This document shows positions 46,139 to 57,718 of a DNA stretch of 64,000 nt, one piece after another. The notes beneath the pieces were generated by a model. It had not been told where the DNA came from. It did not search any database and worked only from the letters and a program-made list of their open reading frames with translations. The position numbers were made by a program, and so were the translations under genes. Positions within the stretch are counted from its first letter, which is position 1; each line of letters starts with the position of its first letter. Source of the DNA: Heliocybe sulcata. Taxonomy: Eukaryota; Basidiomycota; Agaricomycetes; Gloeophyllales; Gloeophyllaceae. The stretch is taken from positions 302,273 through 366,272 of the forward strand of contig ML213511.1 of assembly GCA_004369045.1 (NCBI GenBank). The letters run 5' to 3'.

Positions 46139-47520
46139 ATGTCTCTCCCAATGTCGGCTCGTCTGGGTCGCGGTCAGTATGTCGTCGTTATTGCTGGTGC
46201 GACAGGTCAACTTGGTACGAATATCTAGCTGGCCTACTTGAGTGATCCAGTCATGTACATCGCACACAGGAATGACTGTGTCGGAGACATTCCTTGACAA
46301 AGCCTACAAGCCGTTCTTCTCTTCCGTTGTCTGTCTCACGCGTAATCCTGACTCTGACAAGTCGAAGTCGCTTGCGGAGAAGGGAGCGACCCTTCGTAGG
46401 GTAGACGTCGCGTCCCATCAAACGTCCGAAGAGGATATTGTCGAAACACTGAAAGCAGTCCAGGCAGACATCTTGGTCAGCACTCTAGGTATCAACGATG
46501 CCGAAGCCGCAAATAAGCTCGCAAGAGCTGCTGTCAAGGCTGGGGTGAAGGCCTACTTCCCTAGCGAGTTCGGAGGGTGCGCGGCATCCAAAATCTGGTA
46601 TACTGAGCCTTTTTTGAATAAGTGGCCGATAGAGACCACTGGAAGAACGACTTCCCTGACTTCGAGCACGAGGAATGGCTCCACAAGAAAAAGCATGTCA
46701 CTTACGCGAAACAAATTGGCAAGGGCAAGATGAAGGTCGTCTCCGTCTACAACGGGATGCTGCTTGAAGATACCATCGGGGTGGGTTCGGCTGTTACCTC
46801 TCCTCCTAGGAATAAGCTGAAAGCATTTTCTGACCGTGTGTTTCGAACATAAAGCCCTGGTGTATGCGGTATCAGGTCCCTCAACATTGAATGACTGCTG
46901 ACCGCCTGCCTTCAGTTGGCTTTGACACCCCCGGAGGCACCTACACCTGTGTTGGCCCTCGCAACAGCCCATTTGCTCTGACGTCGAAGACAGACATCGG
47001 ACGCAGTCTCGTCTTCCTCTCCTTGCTCTGCATGTCCTCCCCAGATGAGGTCCCAGACGCAGTTCGCTTGGCCGGGAGCCTTGCGAGCGTCGAGGACATT
47101 GCCAATGCTGTGGGGAAGGAGAGCGGCAAGAAAATCGAGATCAAGGAGATAGACCTGAAGGAGTTCAAGCAGAAGACGAGGAGAGATACGCAGAGCGGCA
47201 AGGCTGAGAGCCCGGGACAGCATATCAGGTGCATGTTGAAACACGCTCCTTCGTCCTCTGCGCGTGGTAACCTCATTGATAAATCCCTAGAATTATGATC
47301 GGCGAAGGAAAGATGAACTTCGAGCAAAACGATAACGAGGTGGTGAATCCGAGGGGAAAGAACTGGAAGTGGAAGACTGTGGAGGATTATATCAGGGAAA
47401 TGAAGGGCGAACCTTGCCGGGACTTGCTTAACGGAGAGGTAAGCTCAAACACTCTTGATTTCTCGCACATGCGGCACTGATATTTCCCTTTGATCGCAGA
47501 GACAACACCGTGCGTCTTGA
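46139..47520 (+). CDS. NmrA-like/isoflavone-reductase-type NAD(P)-binding protein
   Basis: This atypical short-chain dehydrogenase-like protein has an N-terminal Rossmann fold. The start at 46139 gives SLPMSARLGRGQYVVVIAG, with the dinucleotide loop AGATGQLG completed across the first intron. The second strand ends SVVCLTRNPDSDKSKSL. ADILVSTLGINDAEAANKL and VKAYFPSEFG form the core. After an intron (about 46580-46639) come DHWKNDFPDFEHEEWLHKKK, with the KKK helix typical of NmrA/PCBER relatives, and VSVYNGMLLEDTIG. The C-terminal part has FGFDTPGGTY, a helix VEDIANAVGKESGKKIEI, then MNFEQNDNEVVNP and a short last exon (RQHRAS) ending at 47520. About six exons. Relatives include redox-sensing regulators and reductases of phenylpropanoids; which role applies is open. 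Confidence 0.83.
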
Positions 47521-47719
47521 AACTTGACCTCTTGTCCGGCCGGTTCGGCCACGATCGTTTATTTCCTATGTTTCCTGTGGCTTATTCGATGAGAACATTC
47601 AGTAGGCTAAAATGTTGAATTAATACGGCATGCGTAAGGACCGTTCTCCTAGCGGCCCGGCGTAACTGCTAAATGCTGTGGAGTCGGGTGGAATGCCGCG
47701 CCGTCTAATTGTGGCATTC

Positions 47720-48708
47720 CTACGGGACATCTGTTACGACTCTAAGCCACTCTTCCTTCCACTCTTTCGCAGCCCTCTTTGGTCTGGAGGGCAGCAACGC
47801 GAGTATCGTCTTCTTCCCTTTGGTGCTGCTGGCAAGCAGTTCCAACCAAGAACCGACGAGCATCCTCAGAATTCTTGTCGATGGTGAGTCGTCTAGGAGT
47901 TCGACGGTGATACATCTACAGGATTCATCGTCAACCTGGTAGCCGGCTGCAGAGGGATCTTCCAGCATGCGCTGGGTTACGCTGGCAATGTCGGTGTTTA
48001 AGGCGACTCCCAGAAGGTGGATGGATGATAGCCTGCTGCTGGTGCTGCGCATGAATTTGGATACCTGCGTGATTGCGGCGGAAAAGGTGCCAGTTGGTAG
48101 GTGTGATAGGTCGAATCTGACCTCAGTTAGGTTGGGAAATGCACCGCAGAGCGCCCTTCTTTCATAATCGTGTATCCTTTCAAGCTCAGCGGAGGACGTG
48201 TGGCTGGAACTCACGGCGACGGGTTCTGGTGATGCGAGAACTGGCAGGTTGATTGTTAGATGTCGGAGACGAGGGAAGTGGATTAGATCAATGGCATCGT
48301 GAACGATGTTATCTTTGTTTGACAACAGACAGCTCAGTGTGTGGAGTGTCGGAGAGGCTGCTTTGTGGATGCTGCGCACTATATGGAAGTCGTCTCAGCG
48401 CAAGGCTGGGATTGTTGCAGCTGAGTCGGATACTGACCGGCAGAGCTACAATCCATGCCGCAGCTGCACTGGATAGATACAAAGAGATGGTGTATGCTGC
48501 TTCGTTCCTCGAGTGGAGCCTCCTGAAAAGCTTGCCAGAACTTGCGGGCCTTTGAGCAGCAGAGAATCGCAACGCTTCGGAACCTGTGTCGTTGCGCCAC
48601 TGCGCAGTAGAGTTTGGACGTCTCCCGCAATGCGCAAGCGGTTTGTCCGCCATCAGAGCAAGCGAGGGAGAATATGCAGTCGAGCAGTTCCACTGCGAGG
48701 TTGTCCAT
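47720..48708 (-). CDS. F-box-type protein
   Basis: Two main exons. The start at 48708 gives DNLAVELLDCIFSLACSDGG, the N-terminal F-box helix pattern (LP-like leucine, DCI, then helix). TACALRETSKLYCAVAQRHR, the second F-box half, and FRSVAILCCSKARKFWQAF follow. The intron at about 48444-48380 joins to SIHKAASPTLHTLSCLLSN. The second exon has leucine-rich strands (FPRLRHLTINLP, FPNLTEVRFDLSHLP, RLSSIHLLGVAL) like agaricomycete F-box proteins with irregular repeats, and ends at 47720. F-box proteins select substrates for SCF ubiquitin ligases; the substrate is unknown. Such genes are numerous and fast-evolving in this group, and one here fits the accessory nature of the block. Confidence 0.75.
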
Positions 48709-49928
48709 GGGTGTCGCGAGGAGAGAGGATATGCCGCGGCGTGGAGTACCCGGATGTTGACAAGACGCCGGTCAAGACACGTTCCAAGTGGGTGAGGTCG
48801 TTGGTGTACCATTTATATCACTTCGTCCTTATCGCACTTTACTGAAGCGAGCAATGAATGTAAACTGCGATTCATGCACCTGTGTCGCGATCGTGGACCG
48901 GTGTCCGACGGCCAAAGTGACTAAGGCTATACGCTAGGTGCATTGAGCATGTCGGCGATTGTCCCGCTAGACCTTGATTAGACCTGTATCGCGGATTTGT
49001 GGCTTGGCGAAGATGCAGGCGGGTTGGCGTCCTGGCTTGTCCTTAGTCTTCATAATACTGGAGCATCGAGCATATTGCATAGCCGCTCAGGCTTAAGTGC
49101 TGGTTTGTTGAGTACGACATTTCGTTCCACGCGGAGGAAGTTCCATTTAAGTCGGGCGTTATCGGTCTGCTTTCCCGCGAAGGTAGAATGAACGATCAAC
49201 GGAGCAAGGCCTCGCTGCGGATGACGGCGCATGTGACGGATGGAGGTGCTTACAGTACGAGATGTTTGATAGACTTCTTCAACGGGATTTTGCCCCGGTA
49301 AGCAGGTTCACAGCACAGACCAGTTTCGAGACAGCTGCAGTCCGACGATGTTGGTCCTCATGCCATTTAGCTTGGAAGGTCGATATCCAGGCTGGGACGG
49401 TCAAGTTTCACCTTATGCATATCTATAGCCGTCGAAGTACTTGTCTTTTCTTTACCGCCAGTGATACAACGCCGCCAAGCAAGCCACGCCGGCCGTTGCC
49501 GATACATGACTATGTATCCTCGTCTCGTGCTGGCGACTCGTGCACGCTCAGCATGATATGACCTTATTGTTAGTGACTGTAGCCTCACCTGGTGCTTTAG
49601 CGCTTTAGCTGCACCCCCCGCAGTCGTATCGTCTGTATCACGACGGCCTTATGGAATGGCGAGCGCTCGGGAGACCGTGATTTCCGCTTGACTGCCACGT
49701 CCAGACACTTGTGTACGGAATGCCTATATTTTGATATTTTGAACTGTAGAATCGATCGGCAGGCAAGCGGAGCGATATGACTCGCTCGAAGCTCGTTGGT
49801 ACTTATGATTTCAAATCTGGTCGAGACCTACTGCGCGATGTCGGGCATCTGACACGAATACTGCCGTCGACTCGTATAAAGCCCAGTACAGTCTGACTGC
49901 AGCCAGAAAAGTCTCGCGCACCTCCATA
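48709..49928. other. Intergenic region between F-box and acetyltransferase genes
   Basis: The 1.2 kb contain both divergent promoters and nothing else that I can support. The stretch near 49590-49800 is unremarkable. Frames up to 110 codons occur but mirror the antisense of the F-box gene or lack motifs. Confidence 0.4.
49875..49880 (+). promoter_or_regulatory. TATA box of the GNAT acetyltransferase gene
   Basis: TATAAA lies 54 bp before the ATG at 49929 and is followed by a pyrimidine-poor leader. Spacing is typical for a fungal core promoter. Confidence 0.55.
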
Positions 49929-50717
49929 ATGTCGTCGTCGAAAGTATACGACAATCTAAACTTCTGCTTCCCTGTCCGGGAATTATCCAACGATCGGTTG
50001 AAGTTGACTCCTTTCGTGGTGAGTCATCCACAATTTCTGCTGCAGATTATATATGAGCATTGATACGCACAGCCCTCGCTACATGCGTCGGAGTTCTTCA
50101 AAGTCGCTTCTCAATCCCAGGGGCTATATGCTCATGTCTCGAAGGGGCCATGGACGTCAGACCAAGAGTATGTGGACGAGTTCGTGCAAGGCACAGTACA
50201 AAATGACCCAGGGATGGTCATGTTCGCCATCATCGACAAAACGAAGCCCGCAACGTCGTATGATCCCGATGGGACCCTCGCCGGAACGATCACCTACATG
50301 AACAGCAAAGCCGGCCACCTCTCCACCGAGATCGGCTGGGTGCTCGTCCTGCCTCCCTTCCAACGAACCCACGTCACCTCCAACGCTGTTGGATTGCTTC
50401 TCCAATACGCGCTTGATTTGCCGGAGCAAGGTGGTTTGGCTTTGAGGAGAGTCGAGTGGCAGACAAGTACCGCGAACGTCCCGTCGCAGCGCGCGGCAGA
50501 GAGGATGGGATTCCAGAAGGAGGGCGTTGTTAGGTGGGCGATGCGCTTCCAGCACGGTGCGAGCAAAGGAAAACAAGGGAATGGGAAGGAAGTGCCGAAA
50601 GGTCGGGGGAATGGGGACGATCTAGGGAGGGATACGGTGTTGTACAGTCTCTGCTGGGATGATTGGGAAGCCGGGGGAAGAGAGAAGATTCAGGCTATCA
50701 TGGATAGACGAGCTTAG
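49929..50717 (+). CDS. GNAT-family N-acetyltransferase
   Basis: Two exons (49929-50018 and 50073-50717) give 244 residues. It belongs to the acetyltransferase_3 (RimJ/RimL-like) branch, which uses acetyl-CoA to acetylate amino groups of proteins or small molecules. The N terminus (SSSKVYDNLNFCFPVRELSN, then RLKLTPFV) is typical of this branch. The core has VMFAIIDKTKPAT, LAGTITYMNSKAGHLSTEIG, and the acetyl-CoA-binding segment VLVLPPFQRTHVTSNAVGLL. It is followed by LRRVEWQTSTANVPSQRAAE and RMGFQKEGVVRWAMRF, the fold's closing strands. An insert rich in Gly/Lys (residues about 185-210) separates a last strand (TVLYSLCWDDWE). The family's usual Q/RxxGxG/A loop is altered to QRTHVT, as in several fungal members. 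The substrate cannot be told. Confidence 0.85.
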
Positions 50718-53700
50718 TATTGGATCGCAAACTTGACTATGCCTCTAATTTGGAGCGTCCTGTCGACTGCGAAGCTTCCGGGTATATAAAGTGATACGAC
50801 CAAACGATGCAGGAGCGACTCCGAAGATACTGATGTTTGGTGTGATGATAGAGAATAAATAAGCTTTCTGTTCCGGACGTGCAGTGAGCGAGCTCCTACC
50901 GCTCCATGCAATGGCACACTAAACCGCTTCTATATGACCATAGACACGCACAGCCATATCAGCTGCCTCGGAGTCGTGAGCGTGATGGAGTGATGTGCCA
51001 AACATGGACCGTGGACCCACATTTACTTAGTCAGTGAAAGACTGAAAATAGCGTATATCGTGCGTTTCGACTGTGCCTGTCAGAACTGCGAGATCCGGTG
51101 AGCGGGAACATATCCCGGCGTCTCGCAACGGATAACTGATCCGAGCGTTCCATATAATGAGCAAGGCACCGGGGTTTTGGGAGAGTCTCCGTGAACAAAG
51201 GAAGTTCTCTATTCATTGCCGTTTGAACGTGCACTTTCATAACCTGCTACGGGCCGTCCGACCTTCCAGGAGAAAAAACGACCGTTTACGAAAGATGACC
51301 GTCCTCGGTCAGGATTCCGCACGAGTAACGGAGCATCACCGCAGAGCCAGCATAATATTAGCTTCACATGAGATTTGACCAAGGCTCGTGGTAGTCGGAG
51401 TCGACAGCCGGTCCGCTGAAGATCGAAGCGAGCACAGCAGTTGGTTGTGCGTAATTATGCGCTGCGGAGCGTGTACCCAATTTCGCCGTTCGCGATGACA
51501 GATATCGGTCAGCAAGCTCTGGGTCGGGACGAGTTGAACTGGAGGACATGTGTTGGCTCGACGCCGACCGACGTGGTAAAGACATTACCAACCGATTGTC
51601 AGTGGATCATCGGGATGTAGCACGCCGCTTGTGAGATCGCTGTAGATGACGAGAGCATCGGTGGAAGTTCGGTGTTGCTAGGATAAGCCTGTAAGCTCCG
51701 CTAGCTCCGAGAGAAGAAGGCAGGAAGCAGAGTGTAAGGGTTGAGAGCCTCTGCGAACGCTGATATGCAATAATGTGTATCGCTTGAGAAAGACGGACGA
51801 GATAAGGTAGGCCTTTGTAGTCTGCATCCGAGCTAGTGCTCGTTTTCACGCGTCTTCATTGCCAGGGAGTACGGCAGAGGTACGGGTAATGCTTCCTGAG
51901 TCCTATTCGGGCATGTAGCAATCTTTAGCCCTGTTAAGCATAAGCATAGGCATTCAGCGACGGACTTCCTACCTTCCAGTTGCAAGATCCAACGGCTTCC
52001 GGAATCAGAATCCAGCAACTGAACATGTCGGAGATGCGGGGAAGTTTAGGAGCAAGAGGCGCCGTATATGGAGGATCATCGGTCGATCCCATATAGATGC
52101 GCTGGATATGGGGTGAATACATTGCTGGGGAAGGACAGAAGGAACTATGGCTAGATTGATGGAGGACCTGCCAGATCGGTTTCGAGCATCCTGCGTGTCG
52201 TTGTTGAATCGATAAAGAGCCTACTAAGGATCCCGTAAGACGGCAAACAAGGAGAACTCGAGGTATGTAGGATGCTCGAGCTCGTGTCCCTGTAGACTCG
52301 CAAGTGCTCTTTCGAAAACTTCCACTCCTACAGGGACACGGACTTCATAGCGACTACGACGGTAGGTGTCAATGCATAGAGGTTTAAACCCAGCGAGCAG
52401 TTTAAAGGCCCTCGTGACCCTCCTCGGTCCCTGGGCCTGGTCGTCGAACGGATGCATCAAGATTCAGGACGCGCTAAGTCGCCTTCGAGGTCGTGCTCCG
52501 TCTCGAGGCCAATCTCGATATATGCCAAGCATCGAGTATTCGGAGGCAAAATGGCACTCAGCTGCCCTGCTGGGGGACCCAAGGTGGTTAGTGCAATCGG
52601 GTGCTGGGCGTGGTGGCGGTGAGGGCTGAAGTATCGATTTTGTGTTCAATATTCAATGGTATTGCAGAGCTTCGTTAACGTATGCGACATCAGAACAAAG
52701 CAGCGTATTATTGGGGCAGACGGCCGCTGTGAGCACAAGTCCATTCAGGTTCATTCGTGCGTGGCAGCATGTGGGGGTGGGGGTGGGGAAGTGAGATGAG
52801 ATAGGAATGAGCAAGCACGGACCCCAGAGACGGCGCTCAAGCTGCCGGTGGAATGACCGTGAAGGCCCACATTATCTCATGTGTTTAGAGTCACTCTGTC
52901 TTCTACTTTCATTTATCTAGTGCCTGTTAGCAGTAGTAAATGCATTAGCTGGGTTGATACTGACCAAAGGTAGGCGAGATGGTCACGGTCAAACTTCGCT
53001 CGCTACTGATGCAAACTGGCTGACTTTGTGTGGTGCAAAAGAAGCTTGAATAGAATTACGACGTAATGTTCCCAGTTTCTGGTTTTTGAGAGAAATTATG
53101 GCTCTGGAAGCCAGAAACCAAATGGCAGAGTTGTAGCGCCTCTAGTACTATGCTCATTTAGGTATGGCTTTACCCTGTCCTTTCCATTTGTTCTTCTCAC
53201 GCCACTTCTTTCCTGTCCGGACGGTCGTCATTGCACTCATCCGCAGCTTATAAGACGTTGGAGCCTTCACTCATAGCGTATATCTCTTTCCCCCCCTCCC
53301 CCGTCTTTTCCCCTTTCTCTCCCTTCCATCGCGTCCCTTGGTGATTACTCCCGACGTCTTGTGCTAACCTCTCGTGGAAACATTTGGACCCACAATCTTA
53401 CAAACTGATTGAGATTGGATTTGGGTGAGCATGTTTCAAGTCTTGTTTTCCTCCACCTTGGCCTCAAAGAGATCCGGCGTGACAGTCTGCGGCTCGGGTA
53501 TTCAGGGTCTCTTGTTATCCCCCTAAGTTCCGGAAGCTGAGAGGCGGCGGGGTAACCATGGGAAGATGGATCTGGAGACGAAGCAGCGGTAACCGATGCC
53601 GACCGCGCGGGCCTTCCAATGAACAGCGTCATCGCGAGCGTTATCCTGCGTTCTCGGATCCGTGCAGGGTGGGGCACGCCAGGCACATGAGCATTCGGTA

Positions 53701-53940
53701 ACGTAGCTGCGAACGTCCTCCTACTTTGGTGCAGGCTAACGGCTCATTCTACAGAGGAGTCCAGCGTTCTACTGGCTGGCAGCTGCTACGTGCATTGTAG
53801 GATCCGATCTGTTCGCAGCACATTGGCCGTCCGGGCAGGAAACGACATGGATCGGCTGTTCGGCAACATATATAAGCTTGGCTGAACTTACCCGGTCCGA
53901 TACTTAGCAATCATTGGATGACAGACTGCTGCTGATGGCA
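50718..53940. other. Long gene-poor region with possible decayed coding remnants
   Basis: This 3.2-kb stretch has no gene that I can support. On the minus strand, frames at 52460-52224 (YRRSRYEVRVPVGVEVFER then YLEFSLFAVLRDP) and 52122-51934 (HIQRIYMGSTDDPPYTAPLA) have a protein-like look, with splice-like junctions between them, and slightly resemble agaricomycete F-box proteins. They could be a decayed copy. A G-rich simple run (GGGGGTGGGGGTGGGG) lies at about 52772-52787, and a long pyrimidine tract near 53280-53335. Confidence 0.4.
53280..53335 (+). promoter_or_regulatory. Pyrimidine-rich tract upstream of the sugar porter gene
   Basis: About 55 bases are almost only C and T, with a run of nine Cs interrupted by one T. 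In filamentous fungi, CT-rich blocks often lie just upstream of transcription starts. Here it is about 720 bp before the start codon, so it might mark an upstream leader or an unrelated transcript. Confidence 0.45.
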
Positions 53941-53952
53941 CTGTTGCATCCT

Positions 53953-53960
53953 TGACGTCA
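53953..53960. promoter_or_regulatory. Perfect CRE-type palindrome before the sugar porter
   Basis: TGACGTCA, the binding site of ATF/CREB-type bZIP factors, lies 92 bp before the start codon and 12 bp before a TATA box. Stress or nutrient control through such factors would be plausible. Only the sequence is seen; binding is inference. Confidence 0.55.
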
Positions 53961-53971
53961 CAGCACATTCA

Positions 53972-53978
53972 TATAAAA
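53972..53978 (+). promoter_or_regulatory. TATA box of the sugar porter gene
   Basis: TATAAAA lies 74 bp before the ATG at 54052, directly downstream of the CRE-type palindrome. Confidence 0.65.
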
Positions 53979-54051
53979 TCTCCCCCGCAATGCTAGGGCG
54001 GTAATCCCTTCGGATTTACCACCTCCGCGACAGTCCCCAGCGAGTACCATC

Positions 54052-55825
54052 ATGGGCGCTCTCTTCTATGTTCAAGGAGTGCCTATTGGCCCAGTGGCCG
54101 TCGCCCTCGCCCTCGTCGCCTCCATGGGCGGCTTCATCTTCGGCTACGACACCGGCCAGATCTCCGACATTCTTATCATGGACGACTTCCTCCTCCGCTT
54201 TGCCCAGTGCGGCACCCCCGGCGACCTTGCAACATGTGCATTTTCCACCGTCCGCGAAGGTCTCATCGTCGGCCTGCTCTCCATCGGAACCCTTTGCGGC
54301 GCCATCATCGGTGCTCCCACCGCTGACTTCTTGGGCCGACGCCGCGCCATGGTCTCCGAGTGTATGGTTTTCATCGTCGGCGTCATCATCCAGATCACTT
54401 CCACGACTTCGTGGGTCCAATTCGCCATTGGCCGTCTCGTGTCAGGCTTCGGTGTCGGCGCCCTCTCCGCCGCCGTTCCTATGGTGAGTTCACGCAGTTT
54501 ATCTTGTAATGCAATTCGATCGCTCATCATTCACTTCAGTACCAAGCCGAGACCGCTCCGCCTCAGATTCGCGGCACACTCACCGCCACCTACCAGCTCT
54601 TCATCACTTTCGGCATCCTCGTCGCCTACTGCATTTCTATAGGCACGCGCAACGTCGATGGGTCCGGCTCGTGGCGCGCTGTCGTCGGCATTGGTATTGC
54701 CTGGCCACTCATCCTCTCCATCGGTATCCTCTTCATGCCTGAGTCTCCGCGTTGGCTTGCCAAGCGTGAGCGGTACGACGAGGCCATGATCTCCCTTGCG
54801 CGCGTGCGTGGTGTCAGCAGGGCGGATGCGCCGAACCACATGCTCGTGCAGAAGGAGCTGGAGGAAATAAGAAGTGTTGAGGAGTATGAGCGGAAGATCA
54901 AGGCCGGTTGGTTGGAGTGTTTCCGCTTCGGTGACGGTCGCAAGACGGGTTACCGGACGCTCCTCGGTATGGCGCTGCAGAGTCTGCAGCAGCTGACTGG
55001 TGCCAATTACTTCTTTTACTACGGCGCGACGGTCTTCCAGTCTGTCGGCATCTCCGACTCTTACGTCACCCAGATCATTCTCGGTGCGGTGAACTTTGGC
55101 TGCACGTTTGGCGGTTTGTATGTGATGGAGCGGGTACGTGGCGTTCTCTTTGACACGGCATCACGTGTACTGATTGCCATGTTCTAGTTTGGCCGTAGAT
55201 ACCCTCTTATCATTGGTGGTGTGTGGCAAGCCATCTGGCTCTTTGTGTTCGCCTCCGCTGGATCAGCTGGTAACCCCAACGACAAGAGCATCGGTACCTG
55301 TGAGTTGACTTCTTTCTCCCTCCACATCCTTCGTGTCTGACTCGACTTCCTTGCACAGTGATGATCGTCTCCGCGTGCCTGTTCATCCTGGGCTACGCCA
55401 TGACCTGGGCGCCTGGTATTTGGATTCTCATCGGCGAGACATTCCCGACCCGTTCGCGTGCCAAACAAGGCGCGCTCGCCACTGCTAGCAACTGGCTGTG
55501 GAACTTCCTCCTCGCCTTCTTCACCCCCTTCATCGTGCGCGCCATCGGCTTCAAATACGGCTACATCTTCGGCGCATGCAACTTGCTGGGCGCGGCTGTC
55601 GTGTTCCTGTTCCTGTACGAGTCTAGCGATATTTCGTTGGAGGCGGTGGACCAGATGTACTCGGACCCGGCGTGCAAGCCGTGGACGAGCCGGCAGTGGG
55701 CGCCGCCGGGCTATGCGAACCGCACGGATTTGATTCAGCAGAGCCGCGCGGCGGAGGGTCATAAGCCGTTGGCGAGCGGGGCGCTGGAGGAGAGTCAGAT
55801 GGAGACGGCGGAGAGGAAGGTGTAG
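54052..55825 (+). CDS. Major facilitator sugar porter (hexose transporter-like)
   Basis: Four exons (54052-54483, 54540-55133, 55188-55299, 55359-55825) give about 534 residues, a normal length for a 12-helix sugar:H+ symporter or facilitator of the plasma membrane. Helix 1 reads VALALVASMGGFIFGYDTGQ, with the family's GYDTG motif. The loop 2-3 motif is DFLGRRRAM, and helix 5 ends with TFGILVAYCISIG. After helix 6 comes the signature PESPRWLAKRER. Helix 7 has the sugar-binding QQLTGANYFFYYG. The second GRR motif is FGRRYPL at the start of exon 3. Helix 10-11 contain WAPGIWILIGETFPTRSRAK and ASNWLWNFLLAF. The usual PETKG after helix 12 is replaced by YESSDISLEAVDQMY. Sequence fits glucose-type transporters. 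Its promoter carries a TATA box and a CRE-type site. Confidence 0.93.
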
Positions 55826-56777
55826 AGGTTGACAGGACGCTCTAGAGTTGCAAAAGTTCGGTTCTTTGCCCATCCTCTTCCTAACGATCTTAATGCTTTG
55901 TATTTGTATGATGTATTTCTAATAAGTTATCTAATTAGTGTTGTTGTTTGATGACCACTATTATATCTAATCGTACGTTCGCGATTGCCGAAATGGAAGA
56001 ATGCACTGCGACTGTTGTCGCGGTACTGGGTTCGTCCGACTATCCCGCGTTCCCCACAATTCCCTACTACCCCGCATCGAAGCGTGAGCTTCGTGCCATG
56101 GGGCTTCCGGATGCTACGAGCTTACGAAGATCGTTCTTCCTCGAGACTAAAACTCAAACCTGATATGGCAGGCCCCCTACTATTGAGCCATGTTCTCGCC
56201 CAAAATGCATAACGAGAGACGATGTGTCTAGGTCCGTGATATGGCCATATGGCAATCTCATGCATCTAATTCATAAGAACCTGTCATACTTGACGGCTCC
56301 CTCGTCTCCTTCTTTTACCTCGATTTGCGGTTGGGCGTTGCGGATCGCTGCTTCACAATTGAACTCGTCGAGGTTTGTCAGGGCATTGGGACAAGTCGGG
56401 TCTGGAGTAGCTAGAGGGGCGCTCCTATTTGTATTGTCATCAGACATGTCGGTGCTCGCTATTCAAAAGGAGACTAATTTACGCGAAGCTACCGGAAGGC
56501 GGGAGAATGGCGATACGCTTCTTGTGAGGACGAGCCACGCCCCTCTTGATTATGAAGGGGTCGACGTCAAAGTAGGACGCGGTTGAATAGATCGTTGTGA
56601 AGAGCGTTGTAATTGTGGATTCGGACGAGCTCGAGGGAAGTTAGGATCAGAGTGACTATGGATACTCAAGCGTCTCAGCTTACAGTGTCTGGGTCGGTGT
56701 TGGGGTCTGTGTACTGCGAGTCGCGACCAGAGCCATGAGCGTGTGGTTAACTAACTAGTAGAGGTCTGTAATCTGAC
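55826..56777. other. Intergenic region after the sugar porter
   Basis: The first about 130 bp hold the transporter's AT-rich 3' region. Beyond this, plus-strand frames (55948-56163, 56224-56586) have no recognisable domain. Some of this sequence could be later exons of the secreted-protein candidate on the minus strand, but I could not join them with confidence. Confidence 0.4.
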
Positions 56778-56887
56778 CTGATGATCGAATATTGAACACC
56801 TGGTTGGAGGAGGTCGGGGCCAAGGGCTGGAGCGCCGAGCGCAGAGGCTGCGAACAGCGCGAGAGCAGATATGGCTTTCGGGTACAT
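56778..56887 (-). CDS. Signal-peptide-bearing first exon of a possible small secreted protein
   Basis: The minus-strand frame starting at 56887 reads MYPKAISALALFAASALGAP, a textbook signal peptide with an Ala-x-Ala-like end. It is followed by ALGPDLLQPGVQYSIIR and a GT donor at 56777. A possible second exon (TQTPTPTQT) follows an acceptor near 56715. I could not complete the gene. It may be a short secreted protein or a decayed gene. Its upstream region (56905-57007) is duplicated at 60055-60158, where no coding exon follows. Confidence 0.38.
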
Positions 56888-56904
56888 TTCTTCGTTCAGT
56901 GGTT

Positions 56905-57007
56905 GTATGCGACGTCAAGCGCAACTCTGTAGACAAGAAAATGAAGGCTAGAAGACTCGATCAATATCCGTGCAGGAAGGTAGAGCGGGTATGAATGTAC
57001 GCACTGT
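56905..57007. repeat. Direct repeat P, copy 1 (upstream of secreted-protein candidate)
   Basis: About 100 bp, beginning GTATGCGACGTCAAGCGCAA and containing GAAGGCTAGAAGACTCGATC, match 60055-60158 with roughly a tenth of positions different. Copy 1 lies just upstream of the signal-peptide exon on the minus strand, so it probably contains that gene's core promoter. Confidence 0.75.
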
Positions 57008-57718
57008 CCAGCACCAGAAGGAGGTTGGAGAGAATCGGGAAGAAAGGTCGACTCTGCAGTCTCATTGCAGAGCCTTATCATTATAAAGTTTTCTGAGGTT
57101 CTGAGAACGAGTTCTCTCTTTTTCAGCCTCCGGGCAAGTAGGGGAAGGCTAGTTTTGATTTCATCTCCAAGTGGCGCGTCCCATAGTCAAAGGTCCAGAC
57201 ATGTCACTTGAATATTTCGGTACGTTCGGGTGTCTCATCACAACCAATCGCCACAGATATTGTCATGGAACTCCTGGGCAGAGGAGTGTACGCCAGCATC
57301 GGTCTTGAGGAGAGAGCTCGAGATCTGACCGTAGGATGTGTCGCACCAACCAGGGCAGATGTGCATGTCTCCCTGGGTCAGCGCCAGCTCAAGTAACATT
57401 GAGGTAGTAGGCAGTCCCGCAGGCGACACAAATACTAGATGCGCTGGCCCGAGTCAGGCAATCGAATGCTGAAGTAGCTTGACTCCAGGTAGATCAAATT
57501 CGCACTGGTAACTTGGATCCGGAGAGCTTAGCGCGGGGCGAGAATTGTCTGTTAGTACAACCTATCAATAACTGAAATGCTTCAAATAGCCCCACGTAAG
57601 CAGGTATAAGGAAGACGTCCCACTGACGTCGGTCCAAGTAACGGCGACTGAGGCATTCTTGCGTACCCAACAATGTCGGTGAGGCAGTCACGAAGGGGAG
57701 AAGAGTACAAGGCATTTG
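57008..57718. other. Intergenic sequence between direct repeats P1 and Q1
   Basis: This 0.7-kb stretch separates two elements that are adjacent at 60055-60218. It looks like inserted or unrelated sequence. Frames are short and lack domains. Confidence 0.4.

Noticed and set aside
52772-52787. G-rich run as a possible quadruplex or telomere-like repeat
   Set aside because: Only one short run with imperfect units; not the fungal telomere repeat and too weak to call structural.
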